Source: Lycorma delicatula (Eukaryota > Arthropoda > Insecta > Hemiptera > Fulgoridae). Taken from it: a DNA stretch of 64,000 nucleotides. Under the pieces are notes generated by a model. It saw only the letters and a list, made by a program, of their open reading frames with translations. It was not told the DNA's origin and did not search any database. A program made the translations under genes and the position numbers. Below, piece after piece: positions 21,491 to 32,185 of this stretch. The DNA lies in contig NC_134455.1 in the NCBI RefSeq assembly GCF_047948215.1, positions 291,673,647 through 291,737,646 on the forward strand, given 5' to 3'. Position 1 is the stretch's first letter; each line of letters begins with the position of its first letter.

Positions 21491-24378
21491 GTAAATTTAA
21501 TGTGTTTACATTACCTGGTTATTTTAATAATATACAAACTATTGTTTTTGAATTGTTTACTTTCTTATAAAACTCAATTTTCCCTTTTTTCAGTTTACGT
21601 GCCCTATCCTTACTTTCCCTGTACCTATCTTTCTTTACTTCCTTCCACTAAATGCTGTACTTAATATAATATTCTAATTCCCTATTATTATCTTATTACA
21701 ACTTTTATCTTTCTCTTTCATAATCTTCATTATTACTTCATCCATTATTTCAGTTTCTTCATTCTCATAATTACTATCTAACGTGTATATTTGCATTCAT
21801 ACGATTTTGGAGTTCAGTTGAATTCATTTCTTTCTTAGAGCAATAATTTTACCATTAAATGAAATTATCCTTTGTACAGATCTTTTTTTTCCTATTCTGA
21901 GTAATCGCCACCGATTCCTTATCGCCATTCATTTTGTTTTTGTCACCATTTTCTTCCCAGCTGAAGTCATTTAATCCAGTCATATCGATTCCATTCTTTT
22001 TCTATATTTTTTAATTTTCTTACTTACCTGCTTGCAAAACTGTTCTTATATTTAATGAGCACATTCATACTTTCTTAGCTTCTTATCTAGCTATGGGATT
22101 ACCGGCTTTTTTACTTCTAATAGGTAGAGAATTTTCCTTCTGAAAATTTGTTGTAAGGAGAATGCACATAATGCTAAAACATGGAGAAAAATTGAGAATT
22201 GGTATTCTGTTGCTTTTTACCTACCGCTTCCACAAAACGAACGGAGACTGTTTCCTGTTCTCTTTGATAAAGTAAACAGAATCTGCTCTGTCTAATATGG
22301 GATGCCGACGCTTCGGAATAGTACTTCTTATTTCTGTTCCTGCTCTTCAACCCTCTTTAGAGAACATGACAGTTCTCCTGAAAAACGAAGTAAAGCCCTA
22401 TCTTCAACAATAATGCCTTGTACTCCCAAGGTGGAAAGTACAGGATAATGAACTAATTATTATTTTAATTTTTTCGTAAATTATTAAAATCTGTTTTAAA
22501 TTAATAGAATATTTTTTTAGGTCTTGCAGTGATTTAAACTCAAACTGCCATTCAGCTTCGTAAAAGAAAAAATGTTTTGCAAGTGAGAAATATCTTTTAT
22601 ATAAATTGTAAGTGTATATATTGTAATTATAAAAATGTAAGAGTAACTACAATTTTATTGTAAAATTTTTAATTAAAATATCATGAATAATTTATTACGT
22701 TTTTTTGGTTTAAAAATTTTGGGAATATTAAATAAATTAAAAAAACCATTTACGTTTTTTCTTTTATAGGTAACACAAAATCTGCAAGTACTTAAAATTA
22801 TTATATAAACATAAAAACTACAGTAATTGTATTCAGCAGTTCATTTTGATCAGTGTACAGTATACGTGTACACGCTTGTCACAATCAATGACCTTTCTTT
22901 ATTATTCATTCTACAAACATAGTATCTTATAATAAAAATATTATCTTTTTAAAATAAGCAAAACCGCACTGAAAATTAAAAAAATCTTTTTCTTCAATTT
23001 TTTCGATGTCGACTTTTGAAGTTTTCGCTAAAATAAAACTACTTAGCAACAAACCAATAACCTATTACTTTGAACAGATTTCTTAAATAGAAATTAGTTG
23101 TGAAAAAAAAATTATATAGCGATCTTTTTAAATTGTGTTTTTTTATTTTTTGTGTATAAATAATAACTAGGATAATCCTACAGAAAACACTGCAATAAAA
23201 CGGCATTACCATTACCTTTTCCTAAGATAAAAGGTAATTTTTTTACTTTAAATTTTCCGACCAATTTTGTCTAATTTGGTGAAGAGTACGGTTTGAGCGC
23301 GTTTAAAAAAGTAGTAAAACTGAGATAATTTTTCTATTTTTAAAACCAGCCAAAAATACGTATATACGTTGCAAAAAAAAGTAACTTGTTTACTATCATA
23401 ATAATAATATATTTATTCAGCTGTATCTAACAACTTAAGTAAACTATCATTAGTAAAGATTAATTTCCTTGAAAATGTGTAGACTGCTAAGTTATCAATT
23501 CGGTTACAAATGTTAACTGGTTTAACCCGGATTTGAATTATTATTTGTTGCATTGCGTAATTGTTAGGAAAGTATATTAAACAGCTATACATATTTTAAA
23601 CAAGTGGATTACGGTAGTGTATTAACATTTTTTTTTCTTACAAATGCGACTATATAAAACTTATGGTGAAATAAATCGGATAAAATAAGAAAATTAAATA
23701 AAAGAATTAAATTAGATTTATTAATAAATAGATATTTAATATTTCATTGTTTATTTATATAAAAACATAGCGTTAACTGTTGAGCAGCTTTATTCACGAT
23801 AAATGATTTTTACTATAGATTTTATAGTTCCTTGTACGTTTACTTTAGATTGCTTAGACAAAAATTGATTATTTATTTTTAAACTGTTCATCAGTTGTAG
23901 GGTCAATAAAAACGGTAACGTAAAGGAATTGAAAAGTTATTTTTGTGTTTAGTAAAATATTTACGTTCTGGACTATTCTGAATACTCTTTTTGTTGCTGG
24001 ATTTGTGTTTATATATTTATTATTCTTTTTTAAAGTGTCTGGATGTATATATAATCGCGTATATATTAATTTGTTTATATAGATTTATATCTATGAAAAT
24101 AATTTTTGAAGTAAAATATATAATGTTAATGTTTTTGTAAGAAATTATTACCAGTTAATGTAAAATGAGTTATAAAAATAGATAATCATTAAAATAATTC
24201 TATTTTCATATTGGTTCAAAACAGGTTATAGACTTTTCTATAATCTATTTGGTGTTCACCCGAATTAATTTTAAAAAAAATTCATTTACTGCTTCTTACA
24301 TATTAAATAAATTAATTGGAGATTTATAAATATCGTTTCATAGTTTATATTAATAAACCATTCATCAAGACACCAATG
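21491..24378. other. Pyrimidine-skewed then ordinary A+T-rich sequence
   Basis: From 21491 to about 22100 the plus strand is T/C-rich (many TTCTTT and TTCCTT words), so the minus strand is purine-rich, as in some LINE coding strands. Minus-strand frames here give lysine- and glutamate-rich pieces with many stops and no identifiable motif. The stretch 22130-22440 is less A+T rich with short protein-like minus-strand frames, also unidentified. From 22440 to 24378 I see nothing. Confidence 0.3.
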
Positions 24379-24425
24379 GTATCACCAAGGCAGATTCTAG
24401 ATACTAGAATCTGACTTGGTGATAC
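24379..24425. repeat. Near-perfect hairpin, 22-base arms and 3-base loop
   Basis: GTATCACCAAGGCAGATTCT continues to 24400 and pairs with 24404-24425 around the loop ATA, with one mismatch in 22. This is too good for chance. It lies about 100 bases beyond the 3' end of the minus-strand LINE and may be another product of the rearrangement seen within that LINE. Confidence 0.6.
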
Positions 24426-24862
24426 TAGATCCAAAGTCAGAGTCCCCTGACAAATTCGCAAGATTCCTCTGACGGACAGTAGCAATAAAATTAAATTATG
24501 TATACATTATATTCACTCATTCATTCTTTCATAATGTTTTGTCATTAGGGCAGGTCCTGTAGTAAATTCTGCTCTCCACCTTATACTATTCATTGCTAAC
24601 CTCTTTGTTTCAGAAAATGTTCCCTTTTCCATAATGCCATTCAAAAAAAAAAAAATTGAAATTCCTTCCCTCCTTCCTCTTTATTTCCTTCCACTCACCA
24701 AGATTTCTCATACAATATCCTAGCCATTTCCTTTTTCTATATTCAATCACATTTTTCATTTTCCTGTTCTCTCCGATTTTCTTTAATACTTCTTCATTGT
24801 TACATGGTCTTGCAATCTGATATCTTCATTCTACGCCACACCTACATCTGAAAACTACGACT

Positions 24863-24897
24863 CGTTTTCTGTCTGCCAGAAAGGCAGACAGAAAACG
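24863..24897. repeat. Perfect hairpin, 15-base arms
   Basis: CGTTTTCTGTCTGCC (24863-24877) and GGCAGACAGAAAACG (24883-24897) are perfectly complementary around AGAAA. It sits inside the rearranged segment of the LINE relic, next to the 32-base-arm hairpin. Confidence 0.65.
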
Positions 24898-24924
24898 ACA
24901 GAAAGACAGAAACGACGGCAGACA

Positions 24925-24995
24925 GTGGTGCTCTACGGAGCTGAAACGTGGACGATGAGAAATATCGTCCACGTTTCAGCTCCGTAGAACACCAC
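24925..24995. repeat. Inverted duplication within the LINE, 32-base arms
   Basis: The left arm (24925-24956) and right arm (24964-24995) are complementary at 31 of 32 positions around a 7-base loop. Both arms encode the LINE motif YGAETWT, the left arm on the plus strand and the right arm on the minus strand. This is therefore an inverted duplication of LINE coding sequence and not an independent element. Confidence 0.75.
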
Positions 24996-25399
24996 GCTCC
25001 AAACAAAACATTTCATTAATCTCTTCTTTAACGCTAGGTTTAACTATCCACACAGTTTTCCCTTATTAAATGCCGGCTTGCTTCTTGATATTCTTGTTTT
25101 AATCTCTATTGTGCAAGTCACGTTATATATAAAGTTCCCTCAGTACTGAAATTTCTACACCTGCTCAAAAACTTCAATTCCTATCTTAATCTCAATCCTC
25201 TTTTCTTTTCCACCTGATACCATAGATTTCGTCTTATTTTTTATCTTCAAATCCAGACTTTCGCAAGTTTCATTTAAGTCATGAAGTATATTTAGTTTAT
25301 TTGTGATCTCTACCAGCACCACCATGTCATCAGCAAAACGTATACATTCTGTTCTTCTTCCTCCGATCTTTATTTCTCTTTTCCCAATCAGACAAAACT

Positions 25400-27868
25400 G
25401 TATTATACATTAATAATATATTATATAATTTATCTTTGTTGTATTCTCTTTTTATTTTTAAGGTGTTTTTACCAACCTTCTTAATTTGTGTTTTGTAGTA
25501 CTATGAATCGCCTTTAAAATTGTTATTATACATTTTTAATACTATTTTTATGTTGTCATTGTGAGAATTGCTTAACATAAACATAATTACGTAGGATAAA
25601 CAATTACAATGAAATATACATTTATTATTTATGTATAATAGTTTCCACTTACGAACAATCTTTAATCGTATGTTCGAGCGCCTTCGGATTAGTAATCCAT
25701 CCTCAGGAGCACTATTGTGTTGAATTTTGAAAATTTTAATTTTAAAAACAAAAATTATAAATATAACAATTGATCGTCAAAAGGTAAAATAATGTCAACG
25801 TTATCAATTATGTCTCAATTGTTATCTATGAAGGTCTCAATTGTTATCTACGTTTATTATTTAATATACTTTTATAATTTAATTTTTCTGAATGTTTTAA
25901 GTATTAACGCAAAAAATAATTTTTTTTAATGTTATGAACTTTGGCTTTACTATGTATACTGAAACTTTGTTATACAGCTATCGTTCATACCGAATTAAAA
26001 AAAGTAAAAACACCAAACATGCTTACTTGATTTTCTTGACCTAAAGAAACTAATATTTTAGTATCTCATTCTTTCGTCGGCGTAAAAAATTCGTTTTTTT
26101 TATCAGTGTCAAGAAGATGGATTTTTCAACATCTGAGTTTTACATAAAATCGTTTCTTAAAATCTACATTATTTTATTACTATTATTTTTAATCCTGTCC
26201 TAAACGTCTGTTCTGCGATTAGTCTACCACTTACTATGTCTTACCCATTTCTTCTAATTCTTGCTTCACTTTTATGTTCTAATTAGCTTCTATTTCTTTT
26301 TACATAATCAACAACTTTTAATTTTTTTCCCATTTTTATTTTATTTGCATCTTCTAGTGATCTTAACAGCAATGTTTAATCATTTACTTTTCTCTCATTT
26401 AGAGTCCCAAACAATTTGGTATTTTATCCTGATTAGATTAAACTTAAGCTCTCGTTCATTCTTCATATTACTTTCTCATATGTATACTAATGGGAATGAA
26501 TGTATATTTTTAAATCGGGTGTAAAACTATTTGTAGTAAATCTAAACCATCTGTTTCAATAAATTTTCCAAAATCTATGAATTTTGTTATTTTTATTGTA
26601 GTTATTAACACATAATGTTTCAGTGAATCAGATAATTTTGAAAAGTTTTAAAATACGAGAAAAAATTTTATTTATAAAAACACTTCAACTACACTGATAA
26701 AATCTTTTTCTTAAATATTATAATTCTTTAGGTAACAATAATTTTGTTACAGGCATTTGTAACAAATTTAATTCTAAATGTAAATCTGCTGTGTTCCCTT
26801 GTCCCTTGTTACTCTTTTACAGCGTTTCCATAGAATTCGGCTAATTTATAGTTGTATTCAATGTTCCAATTACTGAATTATGAGGATTGTTAATTCATTA
26901 AATACATGAGTTTTCAAATACTTTGAGAAGAAAAATAGGTAATTCTGATACTATTGATATCATCTAAACTTTTTATAAATGCATTTGTCTTTATAAACAG
27001 TCGTTTAAAAACAATTATATATGCATATTGTAGCAGTATTTAGTAAAAAAATACTTAATACAATACTATTTTTGTTGTATTCAGCTTGATCATAAAACAA
27101 AAGTAAATAAGTGTAGAAAAAATAAATCATTCTTTTACATTCCTTACATTAATGTACAATTGTAAATATAAAAATCCTTTTTTGTATTTTTTTTTGTATC
27201 ATCAAAAGAGAGAATAATAATGATAAACAAAAATTTCAAAAGCCTGTTCAATTTATAAAAAAATGTAAGTCTTTTGTAATTTCTTCAGAGCAACAATTTG
27301 GTCAGTACAGCATCCGAAATTTTGAAGATATGTTAACTATTCTATAAGGTGGGTAATATATAAAATATGGTAAAGATACAGAAGTATGAGCGATTGCACA
27401 TGAGCATATCAATTTTTTTTTAAACTGAACATCAAAAATTCCTCATACATAAAGATTACAAAAGAAAAAGCTAAAGTTCAAATGAAATAGTTTAAAGTTC
27501 AAAAATTTAGGATGGGTACAAATACGACAAAATATTGCACACAACACATAATGAGAAACAACCTATTTTCATTCATATTCCATTTAATACAAAACCAACA
27601 TTTGGTATGAGGATTTTTTTTTAACACAAAAAAATAACTGGTTACCGCAATTTCTTCCCTTCGCGTTAAACGTTTGTTTATTGTGCACAATAAATTTTCT
27701 ATTTTGTATAAATTTGAAACATAATTAGCCTGTTTTGTTTGTTAACTTATATTTTCTATTTTGCTGTCTATTTGACCGCTATCAGTTATGAATGTTTGAA
27801 CTGATTTTTGGCGTAACATACAAGATAACTATATTTTCCTAAGTACGTAAGTGCACTTTATTTTTTTA
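25400..27868. other. A+T-rich sequence, nothing firmly recognised
   Basis: The stretch around 25650-25740 contains GTTCGAGCGCCTTCGGATTA and ATCCATCCTCAGGAGC, less A+T rich than its surroundings and possibly part of a dispersed repeat, but no second copy was found here. The 87-codon frame at 26261-26524 is hydrophobic and unremarkable; its strand is T/C-rich. The rest shows nothing. Confidence 0.35.
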
Positions 27869-27870
27869 TA

Positions 27871-29206
27871 CAGGTGATTCAAAGAAACGGGAAATTTTGA
27901 AAGTTGTGTTGGTAGCCGTGGGCTATTGGTACCACTTGATAACTGGCACCAGCCACTCTAACCTAACTTGCCATTTAGTTGTCATGGATCGTTGGAGTGG
28001 TGCGCAACGTGCATTTGCTATCAAAGCGTTTTACAAAAACAATGACAGTGTGGAGGGAGCGCGTAGAGAATTTCGCCGTCATTTTAATCTGGGACGGCAC
28101 GACCGTGTTCCATCAGCACAAGCAATTAAAACATGGATTTCTAATTTTGAGGAAACTGGTTCGCCAATTAAAAAGAAACCTCCAGCCGTGAGTGAACCGT
28201 CCGTACACCACAGAATGTTCAAGCTTTACAAGATGCTGTCACACGAAGTCCACATCGGTCAATCCGTCGTCTCTCAGCATCTTTACAATTGCATAGTTCA
28301 AGTGTTCGAAGAATGTTAGTGAAGGACTTGCAATACCATCCATACAAGTTGCAGATCGTCCAGGAAGTGAAACCAAACGATGCAGTTGTGCGAGCACAAT
28401 TCTTTAATGTAATGCTTCAGAAGATAAATGATAACGAAGAGTTTGTTCACGAACTGTGGATGTCAGACGAAGCGCATTTCCACCTCAGTGGATTTGTTAA
28501 CAAGCAAAATTTCAGATACTGGGCACAAGAAAATCCTACGCAGCTACACCAGCGTCCGTTGCACAGCCAGAAAGTGACCGTGTGGTGTGCTATGTCATCT
28601 TACGGTGTTATAGGCCCTTATTTTTTTGAGGATGACAACGGTCTTGCGATTACAGTGACGTCGGCTCGTTACGTAGCTATGCTTGAAACCTTTGTTGTGG
28701 AACAACAAAAGAGATTTCCACCAATTCTTAACACAGCCTGGTTTCAACAAGACGGAGCAACGTCACATACTGCACGAATATCGATGGCAACTGTACGCCG
28801 ATTGTTTGGACAACGTGTCATTTCACGAAATGGTGACATTAGATGGCCTCCCAGATCGCCTGATCTCTCAGCTTGCAATTACTTTTTGTGTAGTCACCTT
28901 AAAAGCAAAGTGTTCCACAGTAGACCTGCTACAACGGAAGAACTGAAGGCAAAGATCCAGGAACCGCAATTGCGGAAATTCCAGTTGAGATGTTACGTCA
29001 AACCATGAACAATTTAACGAAGAGACTTCGTGAGTGTTTACGTAGAAGAGGAGGTCACCTGCAAGATGTCATCTTTAAAAAATAAACTAAATTGTATGTA
29101 TCCTAAAATGACAACATAATTACATGAAATAAAATTCATTTTCTAAAAAAAGTTTTCATTAACGTTATTTAATTTTTAAAATTTTCCGTTTCTTTGAATC
29201 ACTCTG
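27871..29206 (+). mobile_element. Tc1/mariner-superfamily transposon, DD41D (rosa-like) type
   Basis: The left end reads CAGGTGATTCAAAGAAACGG. The reverse complement of the right end reads CAGAGTGATTCAAAGAAACG, giving terminal inverted repeats of about 34 bases that differ by one indel and a few substitutions. TA (in fact TATA) abuts both ends at 27867-27870 and 29207-29210, as expected for the superfamily's TA target. The total length is 1,336 bp with one transposase frame in the plus orientation, a complete structural copy. The catalytic spacing of 41 residues matches the DD41D group, of which the rosa elements are the known example. That identification is mine from motif spacing. Confidence 0.85.
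27984..29085 (+). pseudogene. DD41D-type transposase, two frameshifts and catalytic Asp to Asn
   Basis: The ATG at 27984 starts MDRWSGAQRAFAIKAFYKNN, an N-terminal HTH domain with REFRRHFNLGRHDRVPSAQA and WISNFEETGS. A one-base deletion near 28185 shifts the frame, and next to it a TGA sits where CGA (Arg) is expected. The second HTH and catalytic domain are open from about 28205 to 28960. Asp1 is in MSDEAHF (28466-28468) and Asp2 in WFQQDGAT (28751-28753). The third acidic position is AAT (28877-28879) in SACNYFLC, where the family has Asp. Another one-base deletion near 28962 shifts to the frame ending RRGGHLQDVIFKK, stop 29083-29085. The length of about 365 codons is normal. The protein would be inactive even if the frames were intact. 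About 110 bases of leader lie upstream. Confidence 0.85.
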
Positions 29207-29210
29207 TATA

Positions 29211-29459
29211 AGTAGACTTTATTCGTACCATTTTAACCAAAATCAAATTCTCTACAAGTTTTGTTTAAAAATGACATTTTTATTATAAGTTTAACAAAAT
29301 AATCTTACACAAAAATAAATTAATGTGTTTTTCGATTCCAATCTTTTGTTTTACTCCAAATTTCTCAAAAAGTACTAAAAGTTCTGGGACTTATCTTTTT
29401 TCAGTTTTACAGATCAGATTTCATATAAAAATCAATAAATTTACCCCTTCATTTGGTTC
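29211..29459. other. A+T-rich sequence, nothing recognised
   Basis: This is the right flank of the DD41D element. No motif is recognised. Confidence 0.35.
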
Positions 29460-29800
29460 CCAAGAATTACAGTTAGTTTCATTTTTATCGTAGGCGCAGA
29501 AGTCAGGGCGAAATCTTCGCTAGCCGACACTCACGAAAGAAGCGTTTCCGAACTTAGGTTTATATGATTTTTTTTCTTTATTTTCAGTAGTAGGAAGTTA
29601 ATTACATTCTTCGTGAATTACCTGCTTATATATAAATATATTAGCATCTGCGTCTCGGCTTCAACCGCACTATATGGTTACTAGCGTTTTCCTTCGCGGT
29701 CAGGTGATATTTAACAGGTCAGGGCTCACTTCATTCAACTTTCTTGTTTTGCCAGGACCCCTCTGAGTTCATTAAACTCACGCTAGTGAGAATAATAATC
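29460..29800. repeat. Possible dispersed repeat, class unknown
   Basis: This 340-base block has clearly higher GC and CpG content than both flanks (for example TCTTCGCTAGCCGACACTCA and GTTTTCCTTCGCGGTCAGG). It has no open frame and no tRNA-like boxes. The composition suggests a young inserted repeat, but no second copy exists in the window and no terminal repeats were found. Confidence 0.3.
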
Positions 29801-32185
29801 ACAAATAAAAATGAAAGATTATTCAGTTTATAAAAAATATTGTATTGTAATTTATTCAGAGCAGTAGTTTTGGCAGTACAGGCCCAAAACCCTGAGTGTT
29901 CTTAAGAATGCAGCTTTCAAAACAGTAACCATCTATCTTAAAAATAATAGTTATAACTGACTACCCATCCTTGTATGAGTAAAAAAGTGTTGTGCGCCGT
30001 TCTTAGCGTTATCCGACAAGCATCACTAGGAGGTGACCGTACTTCGTTTCTTATATTTAAAAAAAATTTTAACTGCAGAATTATCAGTTTAATAACTAGT
30101 CAATGAATAACATAAAGGTTGGTTGATTCTCTTTATTTTCCTGTTGTTCAGAAATTTTCAAGCGCAGTATATAACAAAGAATTTTGTTTAACAATAATGT
30201 AATATAAGAGAGACTTAAGAAATATGCAATCAGAGACATGTGTCAATAATTCATGGGTGCTTCACCCATAAATCAGTAACTTCATGATGTTGTGCCACTC
30301 CCATCAGTGAGTAAGTGTTGGTCAAAATACCTGCAATTATTGTTCTTAAACCTACTTTCTAAAATTTGCTCATGAAGTTTTTTTTTATTACTACTATTTT
30401 CTTTTTTTTTTTTTACAAAATTATAATTAATTTGAAATGTTTTAAAATAACTGAAGAGAAGAAAGACAATTTGCTACGGGATCATACTCTTTCACACCAA
30501 CAGAATTTCACCAAGATTACAAACAGAAAATAAAATATTGAGATCAGTGCACTAACAGTATGAAGTATTTTTGAAGGTATATAAGCTAAAATAATATTTA
30601 AATTACCAAATAAATCTCTTTTTTTTAAAATATTTCGTTATTTCCAACTCTTAAAGAGATCAAATCTATCTTGAAGACAAAGAAAGACTGCAGTATATAC
30701 GAACTCGAAACGTAATACTTCATAAGATTAACTATCCAAGTCTAATTTCATTTAACTATGAAATTCATTTAATTTTCTTATACTTTTCCTTAGTTGTTGA
30801 TACTATTTTTTATTTAATTTTCAAACTTTATGACAATGCTGGAAATAGGCAACAGCGTTGACTTATTACCTCATATAATGTCGAAACACTCGGATTTTTT
30901 ATGCCTTATAGAAATGAATTTTAATTCGAACATACGGTTATCACATATTCGTCTAATCTGATATTCTACGAGTTAAGGTGCAGTGGAAATATGAAAAAAC
31001 ATTTTTAAAAGAAAACGAATTGAATATTAATTTTATTTTTATTCAATAATTTTGTTGTTTCAAAAAATCGTATTTTATTAAATTTAATAATAGTAAAGAT
31101 GTTGATTGAATTTTTTTTTGCTCTTTTATTAAGTTACAATAATAAAATACTCTTCAATTAGTTTTATGTATTTTGGAGGGGGATTTGTAATTAACGTTTT
31201 GATGAAATATTTATTTCGAGAAATAAATAAGTTCAAATTTAAATTATAAATACCATTTATTGACAAATTTTAATGAATCAAACTACCTGAAATTAACAAC
31301 GGTTATTTTGAAAAATTTAACTACCGAAACTCAATAACTACCATTAAGTTTTCATAAAAATTTAATATTATTTGGTTTTTACGTTGAATTGCATTTCAGC
31401 GTATTTTCGTTTTATTTGGAAACAACTTTCAAAGAGTTGTACAAAAAATTAATTTCTTGAAAGGGCTCCGTTTTCAAAATCAAATATAAACAACGATCTA
31501 TAAACATTTCAAGAAAATTTTATTATAACAATACATTTTTGAATATAGTTCTACATCTAAAGGCAACTATTGCAAAATTGTTGGAGAAATGTATTTCTTT
31601 TTTTTCAAGAATACCGTTCTAATTACACGCTAAATTAAACAATTAATTTAAATTAGCAATAAAATTTGATAAAATTTTCAGGAAGAATACACCTTACATA
31701 CATTCGTATACATTTGTACGAAATCAATTATTCAAGAGAGTCTTATAATCTGAGATTAATTTGTTTTATTCTTTTCTTTGAATTGTTACAATTTTTTTAA
31801 TGCAAGAAGTTAGTATTATTCATCGTACTGGTACTTAACAATTTAATATTAGGCATAAAAAAAGAGCCGGACTAATATTATCTTTCAGTAATAACGAATA
31901 ATTAAAATTAAGTTTACAACATTTTTTCCATGACAATTTCAAAATTATTAGTCTAAATTTCACATCTTAAAATGAGTAAATTGTTTTTTACTTTCCATTT
32001 TTTTAAATTAAAAAGGTGTTTATATTTAGTCCATCAATTTGTATTTTCATGCTTCATCAGTGATTAAATTATAAAAGAAAGAAAACATAATTTTTATTTC
32101 ATTTAAGTTAAGGGTGAACAAACGTTCAATGATGAAGAACATATTAAATGAATAAGCATTTTTATTTATTTATTTATTTATCTTT
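29801..32185. other. A+T-rich sequence, nothing recognised
   Basis: About 2.4 kb without readable coding motifs. A short (TTTA)n run at about 32164-32183 directly abuts the left end of the family C copy. Confidence 0.4.

Larger units (their letters stand above)
24500..25395 (-). pseudogene. LINE reverse-transcriptase C-terminal half, rearranged
   Basis: The minus strand from about 25390 reads REIKIGGRRTECIRFADDMV with the catalytic FADD motif (revcomp of the bases around 25325-25345). LNETCESLDLKIKNKTKSMV follows, an equivalent of the usual MKIN..KTK.M block. Near 24995-24964 it reads VVFYGAETWT, the LYGAETW motif after the catalytic core. After an inverted segment (24863-24963) the reading resumes with MKNVIEYRKRKWLGYCMRNL and ends NGIMEKGTFSETKRLAMNSI. 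The order matches the RT and C-terminal domains of RTE/CR1-group LINEs. The 5' end is truncated near 25395. Frameshifts are present. The clade is not assigned. Confidence 0.75.

Noticed and set aside
23825..23842. AGTTCCTTGTACGTTTAC, resembling the left end of family C
   Set aside because: No internal family C words follow in either direction and no right end was found, so it is treated as chance similarity.
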